Below, one piece after another: positions 1 through 59,356 of a stretch of 64,000 bases of DNA. The position numbers were made by a program, and so were the translations under genes. Source of the stretch: Nectonema munidae (taxonomy: Eukaryota > Nematomorpha > Nectonematoida > Nectonematidae). The stretch spans positions 124,001 to 188,000 of the forward strand of contig JAUIRK010000898.1 of assembly GCA_030549495.1 (NCBI GenBank), in the 5' to 3' direction. Every line of letters starts with the position of its first letter. The first letter of the stretch is position 1. Below the pieces are notes generated by a model. The model did no database searches. It was not told where the DNA came from and saw nothing but the letters and a program-made list of their open reading frames with translations.

Positions 1-585
1 GTTCACACATTTGAATTGAAATAAAACAACGTATATTTAATGATATTTTTGGATCGAAGTTTCGATCTTTACATAAAAGTTTGTTTAACATTGAAAATGA
101 ACGTTCAACTGAAGTAGTTGTAGATGGACATTTGTGTAAAAGTAAGAATTCACTGGGTGAAATAAGACAGATTTCTATACGCATGATTTTTGGAATATCA
201 CTTTTTTCAAATATTTGTTAATTCCACAAACGTCCTGTCCAAAACTTAATTCTTGTAAGATTTTGTAAGCGTCTTGAATTGAAAAATACGATGTTTGTGA
301 TTTCTCGACGATATGAGCCAGTTTCAAATAGTTTTGTTCAATTATAAAAAGCTGTTTAGTCAAATTCGCATTATTGACACTATTTTTGGCCCTTTGAACC
401 AGAATACCGCCAAGACTCTTGAAATTGTTAACAATTTCTCGGACGTGACACAGGTTCTTTGCGTAGTAAGATGCTGCTTTTAGCCAGGTCGCCCAACGCG
501 TAACGACAGAACAAGGTGGAAATCCTATCGACTTAAAAAGATTTTTACTATTCAAGCTTTCATCGATAGCTTCACAGTTGATCAA
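1..585 (-). pseudogene. hAT transposase C-terminal fragment
   Basis: Reading leftwards, an open frame of 136 codons ends at 175 and contains a stretch with RWATWLKAASYYAK, a signature of one hAT branch (the one that includes CGGBP1-like transposases). After a stop and a frame change the sequence from about 169 to 1 encodes the hAT dimerisation motif, with TSVERSFSMLNKLL as the conserved core. The upstream catalytic part is not visible to the right, so this is the 3' third of a decayed element. The window edge cuts it off. Family assignment is firm; the exact element ends cannot be seen. Confidence 0.75.
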
Positions 586-2396
586 AAAGGCTTTTTCATG
601 TTGATCAATTGACCCAATTAAGGTATAACAAAAAATTGAGTGCTTGTCTGTCTTTTATCAATTATCACAAAAATCGATTTGTTTGTCAAATGTGCTTTCA
701 AATTGTTAAGTTTTCTTCAGCAAGTTTATTTAAAACTAATCTGCTTGCTGATACTGAAGGTAAATTATACCCTATCCTATACTTTCAAAAAAAGCGCATA
801 GACGGATGCGAGATTTTGTGAAGAGGAATATTGGATTTCAAATACGAAACAACAAATCTCAAAAAAATGTTTTGTTTTGTAAAATTTTAATGGACGAACT
901 ACTGGAAATCGAAACCAACAGGTTCTCTGTTTTTGGTTGGCTCGGTGACTTTCTATAAAAAACCCTTTTTCATGTTTAACATTCAATTTGCATAATTTTC
1001 AAAACAAATTTTTGTTCAAGATTTCAAATTCATTGGAATATTTAGAAACCAAAGTTCTATTTTTCAATGTGTCCGATTTTGCAATTTTAGGCATACTTAG
1101 AATAGAAAAGGTTGCTATTTGTTTCATCTAAAGTAAAATATAAGATTTATTGCGTAGTCGTATATAGTTTTAAATAAAATAATTTTAATGGGATCAATAG
1201 AAAATACGCATAAAATAGTTCAGATTCTGAAGCATGTCCATGGAAAAATATAATTACAGAAAAAATGAAATAAAGTATTAAAAAATTAATTTTGATTTTC
1301 TGTATATAAATCAAATCTTAAAACTATTCTGGATTATATTGAAAAAAAAATTTTTTATTTAAATTAAACATTTTGAACTAACAAATAAAAATAGAATAAT
1401 AAAGACTGAAAAATATAATTTACCTCAACAAAATAAAGCGCGGGTACTCTAAAAGAAACCAACTTTACCATAAATTTAAATTTACTTTAATCAAAGACAA
1501 TAAGATAGATTCCGAATAAACAAATATGGAATTACGGTAAAAACCAAGATCAAGATTTACTTCAATCAAGGCACTTCAATTAAAAATAAATTTAAAAATA
1601 TAAGAAAAAGACTTGAAAATCAAACAAAATTCAAGAATATAATAATGTCGATTTTAGAATAAAATTTTTAATGTATAAAAAAGCTCTGCTCATTGATAAA
1701 AATTGTTGAAAAAAGTGAGCTCAATACCTTATTGCTATTTTTAATGGTCAGTATGTTTTTATGCGTATTTTACCTTTAAAATGGCATTAAAAAATAAAAG
1801 TGAACTTCAAGACAAATGTGTGGAAAACTTAGAGAGTAGTTTTACTTGAAATTTATATAAGCTGTATATAATCCTTTATATATCACTATGTTAAATTTTA
1901 ATTCAATTTATAAATAAACTTGGAAGTAATTTATATGCGTATTTTCCCATGCTATTTTTATTATGTAACTTACTTGTTGTGCTAAACAAAACTTGAAAAA
2001 AATTGAAAATAAACATTTTATTTGATTAATATAAGTTCAACATAACAAATTTTTTTAAAATAAGTTCACAAAATTTTGATTTTTTTTCAAAAATTAAAGT
2101 ATGACATTTTTGACTTTATTAATTTTTTTTTGACCCTACAACAATTTTTTTTTGACTTTATTGACCTAATAAAAATCATTTTCAGAAAGCCAAAGAGGTG
2201 CTAAAACTACTCAGATTAAATTTTAAGCAAAAACAAAAAAATTCACTTTTGTTTGCCCTGGTTATAAATCATAGGTCCGAGGTTGAGTTATCCGGATTTG
2301 CTTTGCTGCAATAAAGGTTTCTCAAGGACATGTAGAAGCAGTAAATAAAATGTGCAAGCAAGTTTTTATAATTCTTCCATCTCTCAAGCTTCCTTC
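586..2396. other. AT-rich stretch, no gene seen
   Basis: Nothing recognisable on either strand. The short open frames between 609 and 986 have no family signature and look like chance. Confidence 0.5.
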
Positions 2397-2708
2397 CTAT
2401 TCTGCTATTGATTTATATTTTTTGAAAGTAAGCTTTGTTACATGTTTGGAGTCTTTCTTATAAGCAGCAAATACTCCGTGTTGCTTCTTAATTGACGTGA
2501 TCACCTGTTCTAGTTTGTCAACTTCAGCTTGACCTAACATTGTATAATATGTGGTTGAGTGTTTGATTCTTTTATTACTGGTATATTTGTTTGACAGATT
2601 AGGTATACAGCACCTTGGTTGTGCTGAACAATTTTACTTATTTGTTGCTCCAGCTTTTATTGAATACTCTTCCTTCATCATCATTTTAGCAAGCATCCTT
2701 AGTTCCAT
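2397..2708 (-). pseudogene. Unrecognised broken protein-coding stretch
   Basis: On the minus strand from an ATG at 2708 to 2397 a protein-like reading runs for about 100 codons with good amino-acid balance in otherwise AT-rich DNA. It includes the segments CCIPNLSNKYTSN and GQAEVDKLEQVITSIKKQHG. It is interrupted, and protein-like sequence may continue below 2397. I do not recognise the family; it could be a decayed mobile-element protein or an old host exon. Confidence 0.3.
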
Positions 2709-5700
2709 ATAAAAAAAATATTTTAAGTTTGGACTATCCAACTTTCTTTTCAAAATTGAAAAAAAATTTACTAGAATAAACTTATTTTAATATTTTAAGA
2801 ATTTTTTATTCGAATAAAAAATCGATAACAAACAGTTTATTTTAAAAAATAAGGAAATTTAATATCACTCGAATTATACAAATCCTTTTTTTTTTATCGA
2901 AAAACTTTATTAAAAAGAAATCAAAGGTTATTTTTAAAAATACCATCTCAAAAAAAATTGCATTTTTTTCATCTATAAAAAAACATAGTTTTTCCTTAAT
3001 TTTTTTGAACGGTCCAGATATCGGAACCATGGTGAATAATAAGATAACTTTTTTAATCTGAATTTCAAAGGAACGACAAAAGTGTTAAGAAGACAAAATA
3101 TGTTAGTTTATTTTGGTGTTAGATTTTGAAAAATTGGTTTTTAAAAGATTTGAAAATGAAAACCTTTTCTCGAAATCGATTATCTTGATAAGACCAAAAA
3201 TTTCAATTTTTAATACCATTTTTATTAGAATATAAATATTGTCATAATGAAAAAATAAAAAATTAAGCGAAATGATTGGAGGAAAACATAAAGTGAGATT
3301 TTTTAAAAAATGAACTCATTAGCTTTTAAATTTTATTCTTCTCTATTTAAAATAAAGAAAAAAATGAGGAGTTTGATTGTTTATTTTCAAAAAAATCAAC
3401 ATGTATATTTTAGTAATTCAAGAATGTTGTCCCAAGTTAATGTGCACTGTGTTGTTCCATCGCAATGTATGCATAAAATATATGTTCCAAGAAAGGATGT
3501 ACGCATAGCGAGTGTTTTCTTCCCAATTAAATATTTTTCAATGTTTTCCATTTTAAAAATGTTATGCATATTTCATGGGTATATTTGTAGATATCGTATC
3601 CAAGGAAAGAATAATCCCTAATCACGATCTGCAAACCAAACAACTATTTTAAAGTATCTCTAGTTTATTTGAACTAATAAAATTGGAAAGTTTTAAAACA
3701 AAGCTTTATCAGTTATCAAAATCTGGCTGAATGCATTTAAGTTATAAAGATCTCAGAAAAAGAATTACAAAATGTGTTTGCCTGTTTATGTTTTAGGGGA
3801 TGTATTTTATTTCAACGGTGTTGTTGATGCGGATGAGTATGCCACCGAAGTATCGAGTTATCCTGTCTCTTGTGCTTGGCGATGACTTCCACTTCAACTT
3901 TTACCACCGCTTCTTCGATATCATATTTCTCATCAGTGCTCTTTCCTACATACTCTATCTTCATTTCACTACCAAGCATTTGACTGACGGTGATGATGAA
4001 TTACTCATTCATTCTAACGCATATAATATATAGTATTTGCAAAAATATTATCCTTCTAAATAAAAGTTTACACATTTTTCTGCTACCAGTACTTTTTTAA
4101 TTTTAAATATTCTGTTTGCTCAAAGGCGAAGGATGGTGCATTTTTCAAAATGTTTGAAAAATATTTCTTATCTAAAAAATCTTTAAAAAAGAAGGGGTAA
4201 CCTTTTAGGGGTAGTGTCATGACCGTATTTAGTGTGTCTGGCAATTTCATTGCCGTCCATTTTCATTATTATAACTAGAGTCTTGTGTAGGAATGAGTAT
4301 GAAGTATGCTCATTGCATTCCCTACTTTAGACAATCTTCTAGAACCCTGAGAATGGAGGTTTACCATATTCATCCTAGTCTAAATTTATCGCCTTTTGAG
4401 GTTTTGGTTTCGAAATATTTAGAGCACAAATACTCTTTCTTTGCAGTTTATCTGCTATAACGACTGACACCTTCTGCTACAGAGGCTAAGATGGTGCATT
4501 TTTCTGGTCTTTCTGGAGTAGTGTTATTTTCAACCACACGCCCTTCTTCATGTCGATCAATAATAATAATAATCGTCTCTGAGTTGACAACTTTATGATG
4601 AGTTTCGGCTATGAACCAAAGCTTCATTTTGTCTGTGAAAGGAATCTCTAATATAACTATGTGTTTAGATCAAATACTGATTTTTGAAATCTCAATACAA
4701 ATATAAATACTATTATTTTAAAATAAAAATATTTTTTATTCTGAATATAAAATACAAGTAGATCAAATTTTTAAGTACAATTAAAATACTAAAACAATTC
4801 AACTTGATCAAAAACAGTGTTTAGGAGAAGAGGATTTGGAAATTATTATAATTGTCTAATAATAATAATCGAACAAAAACTAAAATACCAAATAAGTCTT
4901 TGAAAAATGATAAATTATAGTTTTCTCAACTGCAATATAGTATATTTCAATTAGACTTGGAAATATGTTATTTATCAAATTGAACATAATAATATAATCC
5001 TTGATTTACACGCTCGTTTCACTTACATATCGCCTTTCTTTCAATTTTAGATGACAAAAATTCTGATGACGGAAACTTTCTTCGATTTAAAAATACAAAT
5101 GCTTTTTATTCTGAATAAGTCTTACAGTACAACTAAAACGCAGATACATTTTGTATTTGATCCATCCATGATCGCTAAATTTTTGACTGATCTCTAAGAG
5201 CGTGAGTCTTTTTCGTTTTTAATTCCTCGTCTTATATGCGAGTATTTACATAGCATTGATGTGATGAACAAAATTTTAAAGTAATTTTTAATTTAAAATC
5301 TTAAAAAGAATTTAATAAAATTTTTATTTTTGGAATATCAACAACCAGCTTAACTTTTATAGCCATTTTTAAGTAGATTTTATTTATCAACTAAGTTGTT
5401 ATGTTTGTTATATTTTGAAAGATAAAATGAACACGACAAATTTCTATTTCTGAAGGTTTTAAAAACTTAAAAAACCACTAATTTACTCGAAGTTACCTAT
5501 AAATTAAGTTTATTAATAACTAAAAATATCTTTCACATGATAAAATTTGAACTAACCACAAAAAACTTTCGTTATTATTCAATAATGACACCGTATATCC
5601 TAGAATTTCAATAAGTGAACATTTTTCTGAAAATCTTTTTATTGTTTTTTAATGAAATAACTGTTAGGGATCGCTTTACTTTTAGTTTAGGTAAGGTTTC

Positions 5701-6019
5701 AGCATGACTTGAAGTTTAGAGAAGAAATCTAACTAATATATATGAATTAATATTTTAAACCATTTTAGCCCAAGTAAAAGAATCTATCTAAAACTACATT
5801 CTGTTAATACATTTTAGGTAAAAGGAAATAATTTTTGGATTACGATTTTTCTAAAAACGGATGGACATTTTTGGGCACACTGCTCAAATTCAATGACAAG
5901 TTTAGCTTGATAAAAGTAATAACTGCCAAATAATAAAATTTAATCTATTTTTGATTATTTATAATTATTTACTATTACATTCTAATAATCCGATGTTGCA
6001 TTTCATATATTGTGTCGTT
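2709..6019. other. AT-rich stretch with one weak minus-strand ORF
   Basis: Mostly low-complexity A/T runs. The only patch of higher GC is 3812-3979, where a minus-strand frame of 55 codons starts MLGSEMKIEYVGKSTDEKYD and is rich in acidic and basic residues; the plus strand is also open there (3800-4033). No family is recognised and neither reading is supported by splice sites I can defend. A sequence close to AGATGGTGCATTTTTC occurs twice, near 4131 and 4488. Confidence 0.35.
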
Positions 6020-6735
6020 AGTTTTTTTGAAGTCAACTAAAGCGAATTTCTTCCTTTTATTAAATTTAGCTTTGGCGTAAGTAATATTTGAATCCATCCC
6101 TTCTTCATTGCATCGATTATGTCGGGGTGTGAGAGGATCTTTTCCAAACTACGTTAAGTAGTACTTTGTTGGGTCACTTCTTAAATCCACTAAAGATTAT
6201 TCATTAAATACCACGCATCACACACGGAAACATCGAGCATCCAAATGGACACGGAGAAGTACCACTTTTTACCCCGTATGCTAACTGTATACTTGTTGCT
6301 ATATCGATTCAACCTATCTATTTCAATTTTTTTGCCTTCTCTTTAGGAAAACTTTTATATGGTAAAATTATCATACATCCATCAATTATGAAGAAATTAT
6401 CTAAAATCTATTTTTTCTCATGGAATTATACACCATTTCATTTTTAATAGGTAAATCAATATATCAAAAAAATTAATGAATAGCAAAAATACTCTATTTT
6501 TCTGTATCTATATAAAAAATGAATAATATTTTTAAAGCTTGAGGATTCGAACGTTTCTTTACATTATGAAAAGGGGACTTGGATTGAAAACCTTAATTCC
6601 AGTTGTCTCATTCTTTATTTTTTATCCATCTCGTCAGTGCACTCAATAGTTTCATCCGAAAGCAATTGACCACTATTCAAGTTATCAATGAATCCTTCAT
6701 CAGCCAACGTAATAGAAATTTTGGTTCAATAAGGA
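6020..6735 (-). pseudogene. piggyBac transposase remnant
   Basis: The clean part is 6190-6401: DNFF at the second catalytic aspartate, then a jump to the C-terminal half with YTVSIRGKKWYFSVSIWML, the hallmark piggyBac block that follows the third aspartate. The segment between these two is shorter than in family members, so an internal deletion is likely. Upstream, 6637-6735 encodes an acidic stretch (LADEGFIDNLNSGQLLSDET) typical of piggyBac N-termini. Several stops follow the main block. The element is dead and its ends are not visible. Confidence 0.7.
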
Positions 6736-8509
6736 TTTCATAACCAAAAGTTTTTAAATTCTTTTCAACATCAGATAAAAACTTTAACAAAGATATTAAT
6801 GAAAAATCTAAAGAAATTATTCTATTTAAAAATTTTGAAACCTCTTTAGAGAGTTCTTTACAAGCTGAGTTTCAAGACAAATTTACAAAATTAAGGGTAA
6901 ATTAGAATAGAACCGCTTATAGAAAAATAAATTGAACTTATTACAAAATACAAAACTTTGAAGAGCAGATTTTAAACAGATTTGAAGGAAAACAGCCTTC
7001 AAACCCACGAAAATGACAAGTCACCAAAAACCTTTAACAACTCGCTGAAGTACTATCTTGAAACAAGATCTCTAAACCAAACGGCACACATGAAAATTAC
7101 TGAAGGAATAAGAAAGCATCTCCCTTTAAAAAAGTGCACATATGCATTCATTATGAATACAAATGAGAAAAACATAAATTTCACCATTCTTTGGATAGGG
7201 ACTCAGGGATGGTCACCCCCTGCTCTAACAAAATAATTCTTTGTTTTGGAGAAAAGACAAGTTAATGCTAAGTAATCTACCGACGCCTGTAAGTTTCTTT
7301 AGAGCTAATCTTTTTCTGTGAGCCAGATTGTGGCGCTTCTCAACCAAGCCCGTGATACCGCCCATTTTTAAAATACTTGATATAAAGATAAAAATACGCT
7401 TATTTGAATGGGACAAGAAAACGCGATCTTTTCCCCTCCGACCACTAGCCTAGAAATGCACCACTTTTTTGTTCATGACATTCATTTGTGAAATCAACTT
7501 ATAAAGAGAAAAATTACTTACATTCATAGAACGATATATAATGCATTCCTATTTAACCAGCTTGCCATAACTCTGAAATTACAACACGTTAACTACAACT
7601 TACAGTTTTCCTATTTTTACAATATTATATTTACGCATAATAATGTATGCCTATTTTATATCAATAAAATATAGAGAGAAAAATAATAAAAAAGTTTAGA
7701 GCGTAATATAGAGTAAATTTTTTTGAAAAAATTGATTTGTTATTAACAACTGGACAACACATTTTCTTACATAGTTAGCATAGATAAAATGATGAACAAA
7801 AAAGTATTTCTTAATAAGTAAATCAACTTATCTTGGAGAAATGTAAAGAATGATTTGAAAAGATCTTACCTGGCCACAATAGATTAATTGGAGCAAAAAA
7901 ACACTGATATAGAAAATATTTGTCTGTTAGAAGAAAGTTTTATTGATGAATAAATATAAATAAGTATGATGCTGAATATTTTCTTTGTGCGAGATGAATA
8001 TTGCACGCCAACTAAGAAGACTAAATAAAAAAGTAAAAGATTAGAAGGTGATAACAGATAAAGATAGCGCTTTAAAAAGATCACTTTAATTCATCGACTT
8101 AATAAAAGTACGATTACTTGCATTATCGAACCGAGATCACATAAAGTGCAATGAATCAGTCTGAATATAAAGATATTTTTGTACTTTTACGACTTTGAAA
8201 AAGACCACGTTGAAGAGAAAACATACGAAGAAGAGATAAAAGAATTGAACCAGTCTAAACATAAGTAAGAAACACAAAGTAAAAGATCGTGTAAACAAGA
8301 TATTTAAAGAAAGGATATCACATCAACATGCAGAGAAAACACAAAGCAAACGCGAGAGAAAATGTATGTTTAGACTGGTCTGGCTAAAGGTGTGTTAATC
8401 TATAAGTCACGTGACTTTAAATCACATTTCACTCCCGCATGTTTTCAACATCAAATCAAGCACAAATACGGATGTGAAAGGTGTGTACAGTGAAAGAATA
8501 AGATTTTAC
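6736..8509. other. Expected 3' end of MADD; no exon identified
   Basis: The last MADD exon found ends in phase 0 with a good donor at 8509, so at least one further coding exon should lie here or further left, encoding the conserved tail that in other animals contains an EICYSVLCLFS-like motif. I could not find it. A donor-like GGCCAG/GTAAGATC on the minus strand near 7869 is the only candidate site. The plus-strand frame 6982-7236 has no family signature. Confidence 0.4.
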
Positions 8510-54645
<46,136 letters not shown>

Positions 54646-54777
54646 ACAATGTTAAATTCCTTAAGAATAAAAAAATTAAACATAGAATATACACCATATA
54701 CTAGGTAGTGTAGGTCATATAGGAGAGCCCAACAGTAGTAAAATTTATTTACCTTCACCCGGCTATACCCAGAATGC

Positions 54778-54950
54778 TATTTTATGTAAACTTTTGTTGT
54801 TTTGTATCATTTGTTATAAGGTTTCAATTTGTTAAAAAACTTTTTTAATTGATACCCAATAAACCAGTTAAATCACTTTAAAATGTGATTGACAACTGTA
54901 TAAGTTCAATGGTCCCGCACTGTGACATAGATCATATTTGAAACCAATAT
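54778..54950 (+). repeat. Dispersed repeat, copy 2
   Basis: Second copy of the repeat at 52001-52168, with a small extra segment (ATCACTTTA) and an AT-dinucleotide end. It lies just upstream of the MADD start codon on the opposite strand sense. Confidence 0.85.
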
Positions 54951-54999
54951 ATATATATATTTTTTAATTATTTTATTTTTTTTTTAACCCAGAAAAGTT

Positions 55000-55740
55000 A
55001 ACTACCGCTTGTCCGAACAAAAATTGAGTGCAATTGTTTAGTAGTTAGACTGTTTTTCACCAAAATAAAATTTCTTTCATTACTTCTTAATTCACGATTT
55101 ATCATCAAAATATTTATTCCCGATGGCAGGTTTCAAAGTCTACCTCTTTCATTGACTATATGTGACAGTTTTGACAAATCACTTTTTAGTTTTACATCCA
55201 AAAAAATTTAATTATATCTAAAAATATCCGATAATAATATTTCTTTAACATTTAAAAACTTGAATATAGAATTTCAAATGTAAAAATGAAATCATATTTC
55301 AGACAAAATACTTCGAATATCAAAAAAAATGTGTATAATAATGTCAATAAAACAATCATCCCCTTCATTATCTTCTTACTTTGCTCTATACATGCTAGAA
55401 ACAAATTTTCTTCATATTTATAGACAGTAATATAGTTATTTTATTAAACTCATGTGAACTACAGCATTTTTTCGAATTAACTGAGCAAAATTTCACGATC
55501 AAAATTGTTCAATTCCTTTCTAATTTCATATTTTACATACTTAAGAGCAATAAAAACTTTCTGTTTTAGCATTTCTCTTGACAGCTATCTGAATTATAAA
55601 AAAAATTCTGAGTTAAGTAGAGTATAAAACTAGAAATATCTAAATTCAAAATAAATACATTTAACACCCAAAAACTAATACATACGTCTAAGAATGACTA
55701 AAAAGATATAAATTAAGATGTAAAACATCTAAAATCACCA
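55000..55740. other. Upstream flank of MADD, nothing recognised
   Basis: AT-rich. Promoter and untranslated first exon of MADD may lie here or further right, but no defensible signal was seen. Confidence 0.35.
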
Positions 55741-55754
55741 CCGGATTCTATCCC

Positions 55755-55910
55755 AAAGCGTTATTCAGGTGATTAGAGACGAAATAGAAGAAATGGGAAT
55801 GTATACAATTCTAATAGATGAGTGTAAAAACAATAGCGAACATGAGGAATTATCATTTTGTTTGCGCTCTTTTAAGGACTCTAATATATATGCAGAGTTT
55901 TGGAGTCAGG
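55755..55910 (+). pseudogene. hAT (DUF4371) fragment with first aspartate
   Basis: The frame reads VIRDEIEEMGMYTILIDECK then HEELSFCLRSF, the ZMYM/DUF4371 hAT block where the aspartate in IDE is the first catalytic residue. It breaks off at a GGAGTC-rich sequence near 55900, whose counterpart is at 56665-56690, suggesting another repeat has cut into it. Confidence 0.6.
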
Positions 55911-56735
55911 GAGTGTGGAGTCGCACGTTTTGAGAAGGGGTCAGAGTTGGAGTCGTAATAATTATTGGATTCCGATTCTGATAGAAAAAGTAGTTGTATT
56001 CAAAATTGCTATACTAAAAAATAAATTGATAGACACTCTCTTTAGTGGCCAACGTTGCAAAAACGCTAGATAAATCATTTTAGTGTAATGTTGTGTTATT
56101 GCAACTCATAGAAAGAGACGGAAAAATTCAATAAAAATATATTGAACATTTAAAGTAGTTTTTGAGTAGAAAGTTTTTTGAAATTTTTTTAAACCAATTA
56201 CTTTTGAAAAAATAATTTACTATTGTATTGGTTTAGACAAAAAAGGTTATAGGCAATAGCTTGAAAATCCATTTAAAGGCAATGTAGGAAAGACACTAAA
56301 CAACGAATACAACCAATTTAACATTTTAATAAATTATGTTGAAGAAAAAAGATCAAACATTTGCGTTGCAACATAAAGCAGAAGAGTGTAAGATTCACGA
56401 CATCTTTCAATGGTATCCAAAATCGACTTCATAAACGACCTTGAAATATGGTGAACGAATCAAACTTTTATCAATTAGTTATAGAATGATTAATGAATAC
56501 TAACTAGTGAGTCAGGAATTTAAAGTGATGCTTCTAAAGCAATTTAAAATAATAAGAAGTTGCAGACTTAAAACAGAAAAGTCGCATACTTATAAATTAG
56601 TGGAGTCATAAATGTTAAAAAAAACATATAAAAATGGAGTTGCAGTCGAAAAATCATAAATAAGTAAAGTCGGAGCCGGAGTCGCAAAATATTTTTTCGA
56701 CCCCATAACCCAGCATATTTGAGCTATATTTTAAC

Positions 56736-56861
56736 TTATTGAGATAGAAGGTAGTGATGCGATCACGATTACAAACAAACTTGATAAAATCCATGTAGTC
56801 ATCCGCAGTTATGGTGGGATTGAGATGTGGAAATGTAAGTCTAATAATGGCGGTGGGTTCA
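56736..56861 (-). CDS. Putative exon of an unidentified gene
   Basis: The minus-strand frame reads EPTAIIRLTFPHLNPTI and TADDYMDFIKFVCNRDRITT, with balanced composition and raised GC. A TTTGTCTAG acceptor at 56862 and a weak donor at 56735 would bound it. It lies about 2.1 kb upstream of the MADD start codon on the same strand, so it could be a neighbouring gene or an upstream MADD exon. I do not recognise the family. Confidence 0.4.
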
Positions 56862-56899
56862 CTAGACAAAATCCTTTCTTAATAAGATGAAGAATTTAT

Positions 56900-59160
56900 T
56901 GCAAAATGCAGACGTTATGATTTTATAACAACGTTTATAAAATACAGGAGTTCAAGAGTACACTCAGGGCTAACTAAAGCCGCTAATAGTGCTTCAAAAA
57001 ATAGATATGATAGTGCTAATAGTGTTCAATAAATTTGAAAATTAAAAAAAAGTTTCGTTTGATCTGCATCCCTGATTAAAAATGTAAATGATGCATATTT
57101 ATTATTGAAACTATTAGCTTTAAAATATATAATCGTACACTCCTCTATAACTTATTTGGTTTTGTAACGTATTTTATTTATATTCATACAAAGTTCAAAC
57201 TAAATTTTAATTAAAAAAATTCTGGAAAACAAAATCACTTTAAAACGTAAGATGGATAAAAAAAATTAACACTTCTTGATATAAAAAGTCTCCTTACTAA
57301 AAAACTCCTCACTTGAGAGAAAAAGATCACGCAGCAAAGAGAAAAAAAAGGTGTAAAACGGATGCATCAAAGGTGAAGGAGACGCATTTGAAGTAACAAA
57401 AATGAGAAAATATAGGATTTTTATGTTAAACTCGGTGGAAAATACTAAGAGCTCTTGCTTGCCTTAACTCCAAGACGAAATGTGTGAAAAGAGAAGAAAT
57501 AGATTTGCAAATATTGATTTTCATTATAATACTTTAAAAATCAATGAATCTTTTGTAACACTTTACAATCATCCCATTCTACTATTCTCGTGCATTTATA
57601 ATACCTTATCATCATCATTACACTCACTGTAAATAATCTTGATCTTGTTTATTAAAAAACAGACTAAAATAGCTTAGCCTCATATTTCCACAGTTTACAT
57701 CGCTTCATATTTTCTAAGGTCACCACGCCAAGTGTAGAAAACTAAAGGAAGACGGAATTGGACCTTTGTAAGACAATAAGTAGATTTTTACTCCATTGTG
57801 TTTTCAATGACAAAAATCAGACAAAAAAAATAATACCCCCAAAAAAAGATTTTTAATTGAAATTTTACGCTATCTATAAACAATAAAAATTTCAATTAGA
57901 AAAAGTATGAAGACTGTCAATTGTGCAAACTACTTTAAATTGGAGTCAGATGTAAACTTACTAACTCCAACATTAATTATAAAAAAATTGAATAAATGGG
58001 CCATGTATAATCCTGTTTATTTTTTTTATTAAAATGTTTGACAATAACACGTATCTTAAAGACAACTAAAGCAATACAAGAACTTGCCACGCCCTTTTTA
58101 AACTATCACTGACTTTGCTTTTGCCCAATCAAAATCTTATATGATTTCATCTTTTAAAAACTACCCTTTTTTTATAATGCTCAGTTATACTCAATTTTTT
58201 AACCTCATTCAATTTTCAATCCTCTGGCTTTATCCTTTTTTTCATAACAATGCTTTAAAAGTATCATTATTTAATTGCATTTTTTTTCTTTCCCAGAATA
58301 TTACTGAAAGAGAAAGTATGGAAAATGATAAGAAATAAAATATTAATTGATATTTTCATCAAAAATAATTGGAAAAAATAATCACTTGATGATTGCACGC
58401 CGTTTCATAAAGCAAAAATGGATATCAAAGATAAAAAAAATTCTGAGATGTCCAAGATTAGAGTTGATGAACAGTTTTATGGATGTAGAGGATAAACTGG
58501 TGATATAAGGGAGAGTATGGAATTAAAATTGTTTGATGTTGTTAAAGCATCAAAAGCATTGATATTATCTTACTAAAAGCAAGAGAAATGGTGTCATCGA
58601 TTGAGAAGTTCTTTTCAGAAACCATAAATGTAAATAAAAAGAAGTGCCTTCAATAATGAAATTAATATAAACAAACTGCCCATTAAACATTTTGGTTTCA
58701 TGACAAAGAATAAAATATCGGTAAGTGAAAACAGTGTTGTAATAATTAAAAGCTTGCACACCTAAATTTATCTTCGATTATTATTAAAAAGTAAATGGCA
58801 TATTACTTTTGGTTAATCATACAAAAAAAATTGGTAGAAAATTGAATTGATGTCATAAATGTGTTTTTAAGCTAATAAAATATAATTGAATACTTTTTTT
58901 ATCACACGCTGAAAACTAAGACAGTGAGACTTTAGTTTTTACATTCCACTCCTAAAAAATTTGGAAAACGTAAAATGGATCAAGTTTAATTGAATAGGAA
59001 TGAGTAGTGGTGCTGAAATCCTTAAAAAATGAAGTTTTGATTCCCTAATCTTGACAATCTTTCGAAAAAAATCGATCCAAAAATTGTGGCCATGCGAGGG
59101 TTTCACAGTTTTAATAAAAATAAAATGGTAACCTTGATAATTTACTTTAAGAGACCTATT
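56900..59160. other. AT-rich stretch, no gene recognised
   Basis: Short frames only. 58565-58759 on the minus strand is preceded by an AAATTTAG acceptor-like site but shows no known domain. Confidence 0.4.
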
Positions 59161-59178
59161 TTATTTTATAGAACCGAA

Positions 59179-59356
59179 CACTGGCGGATCAAGAGGGGCC
59201 ACCTAGGCCGAGCCCCCCCCCCCCCCCTATGAAGGCTTCAGAAATTTCCCTTATTGATTTTGCTCTTTCCTAAAGCATCAAGACTTGTTGGTAGTATTTT
59301 ACTAGTATTTTTTAAAGCCCCCCACCCTCCATGGTCAATTTCTGGATCCGCCACTG
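59179..59356. mobile_element. hAT MITE, 178 bp, perfect target duplication
   Basis: Left end CACTGGCGGATCAAGAGGGG, right end TTTCTGGATCCGCCACTG, flanked by exact GAACCGAA at 59171-59178 and 59357-59364. A run of C of about 16 sits near the left end and CCCCCCACCC near the right. Confidence 0.9.

Noticed and set aside
3310-3621. 103-codon plus-strand open frame
   Set aside because: Composition follows local base bias; no family signature and no splice context.
6020-6110. Reverse-transcriptase-like FALVDFKKTNDTI on the minus strand
   Set aside because: A single short motif, out of frame with the neighbouring piggyBac and without other LINE features; probably chance.
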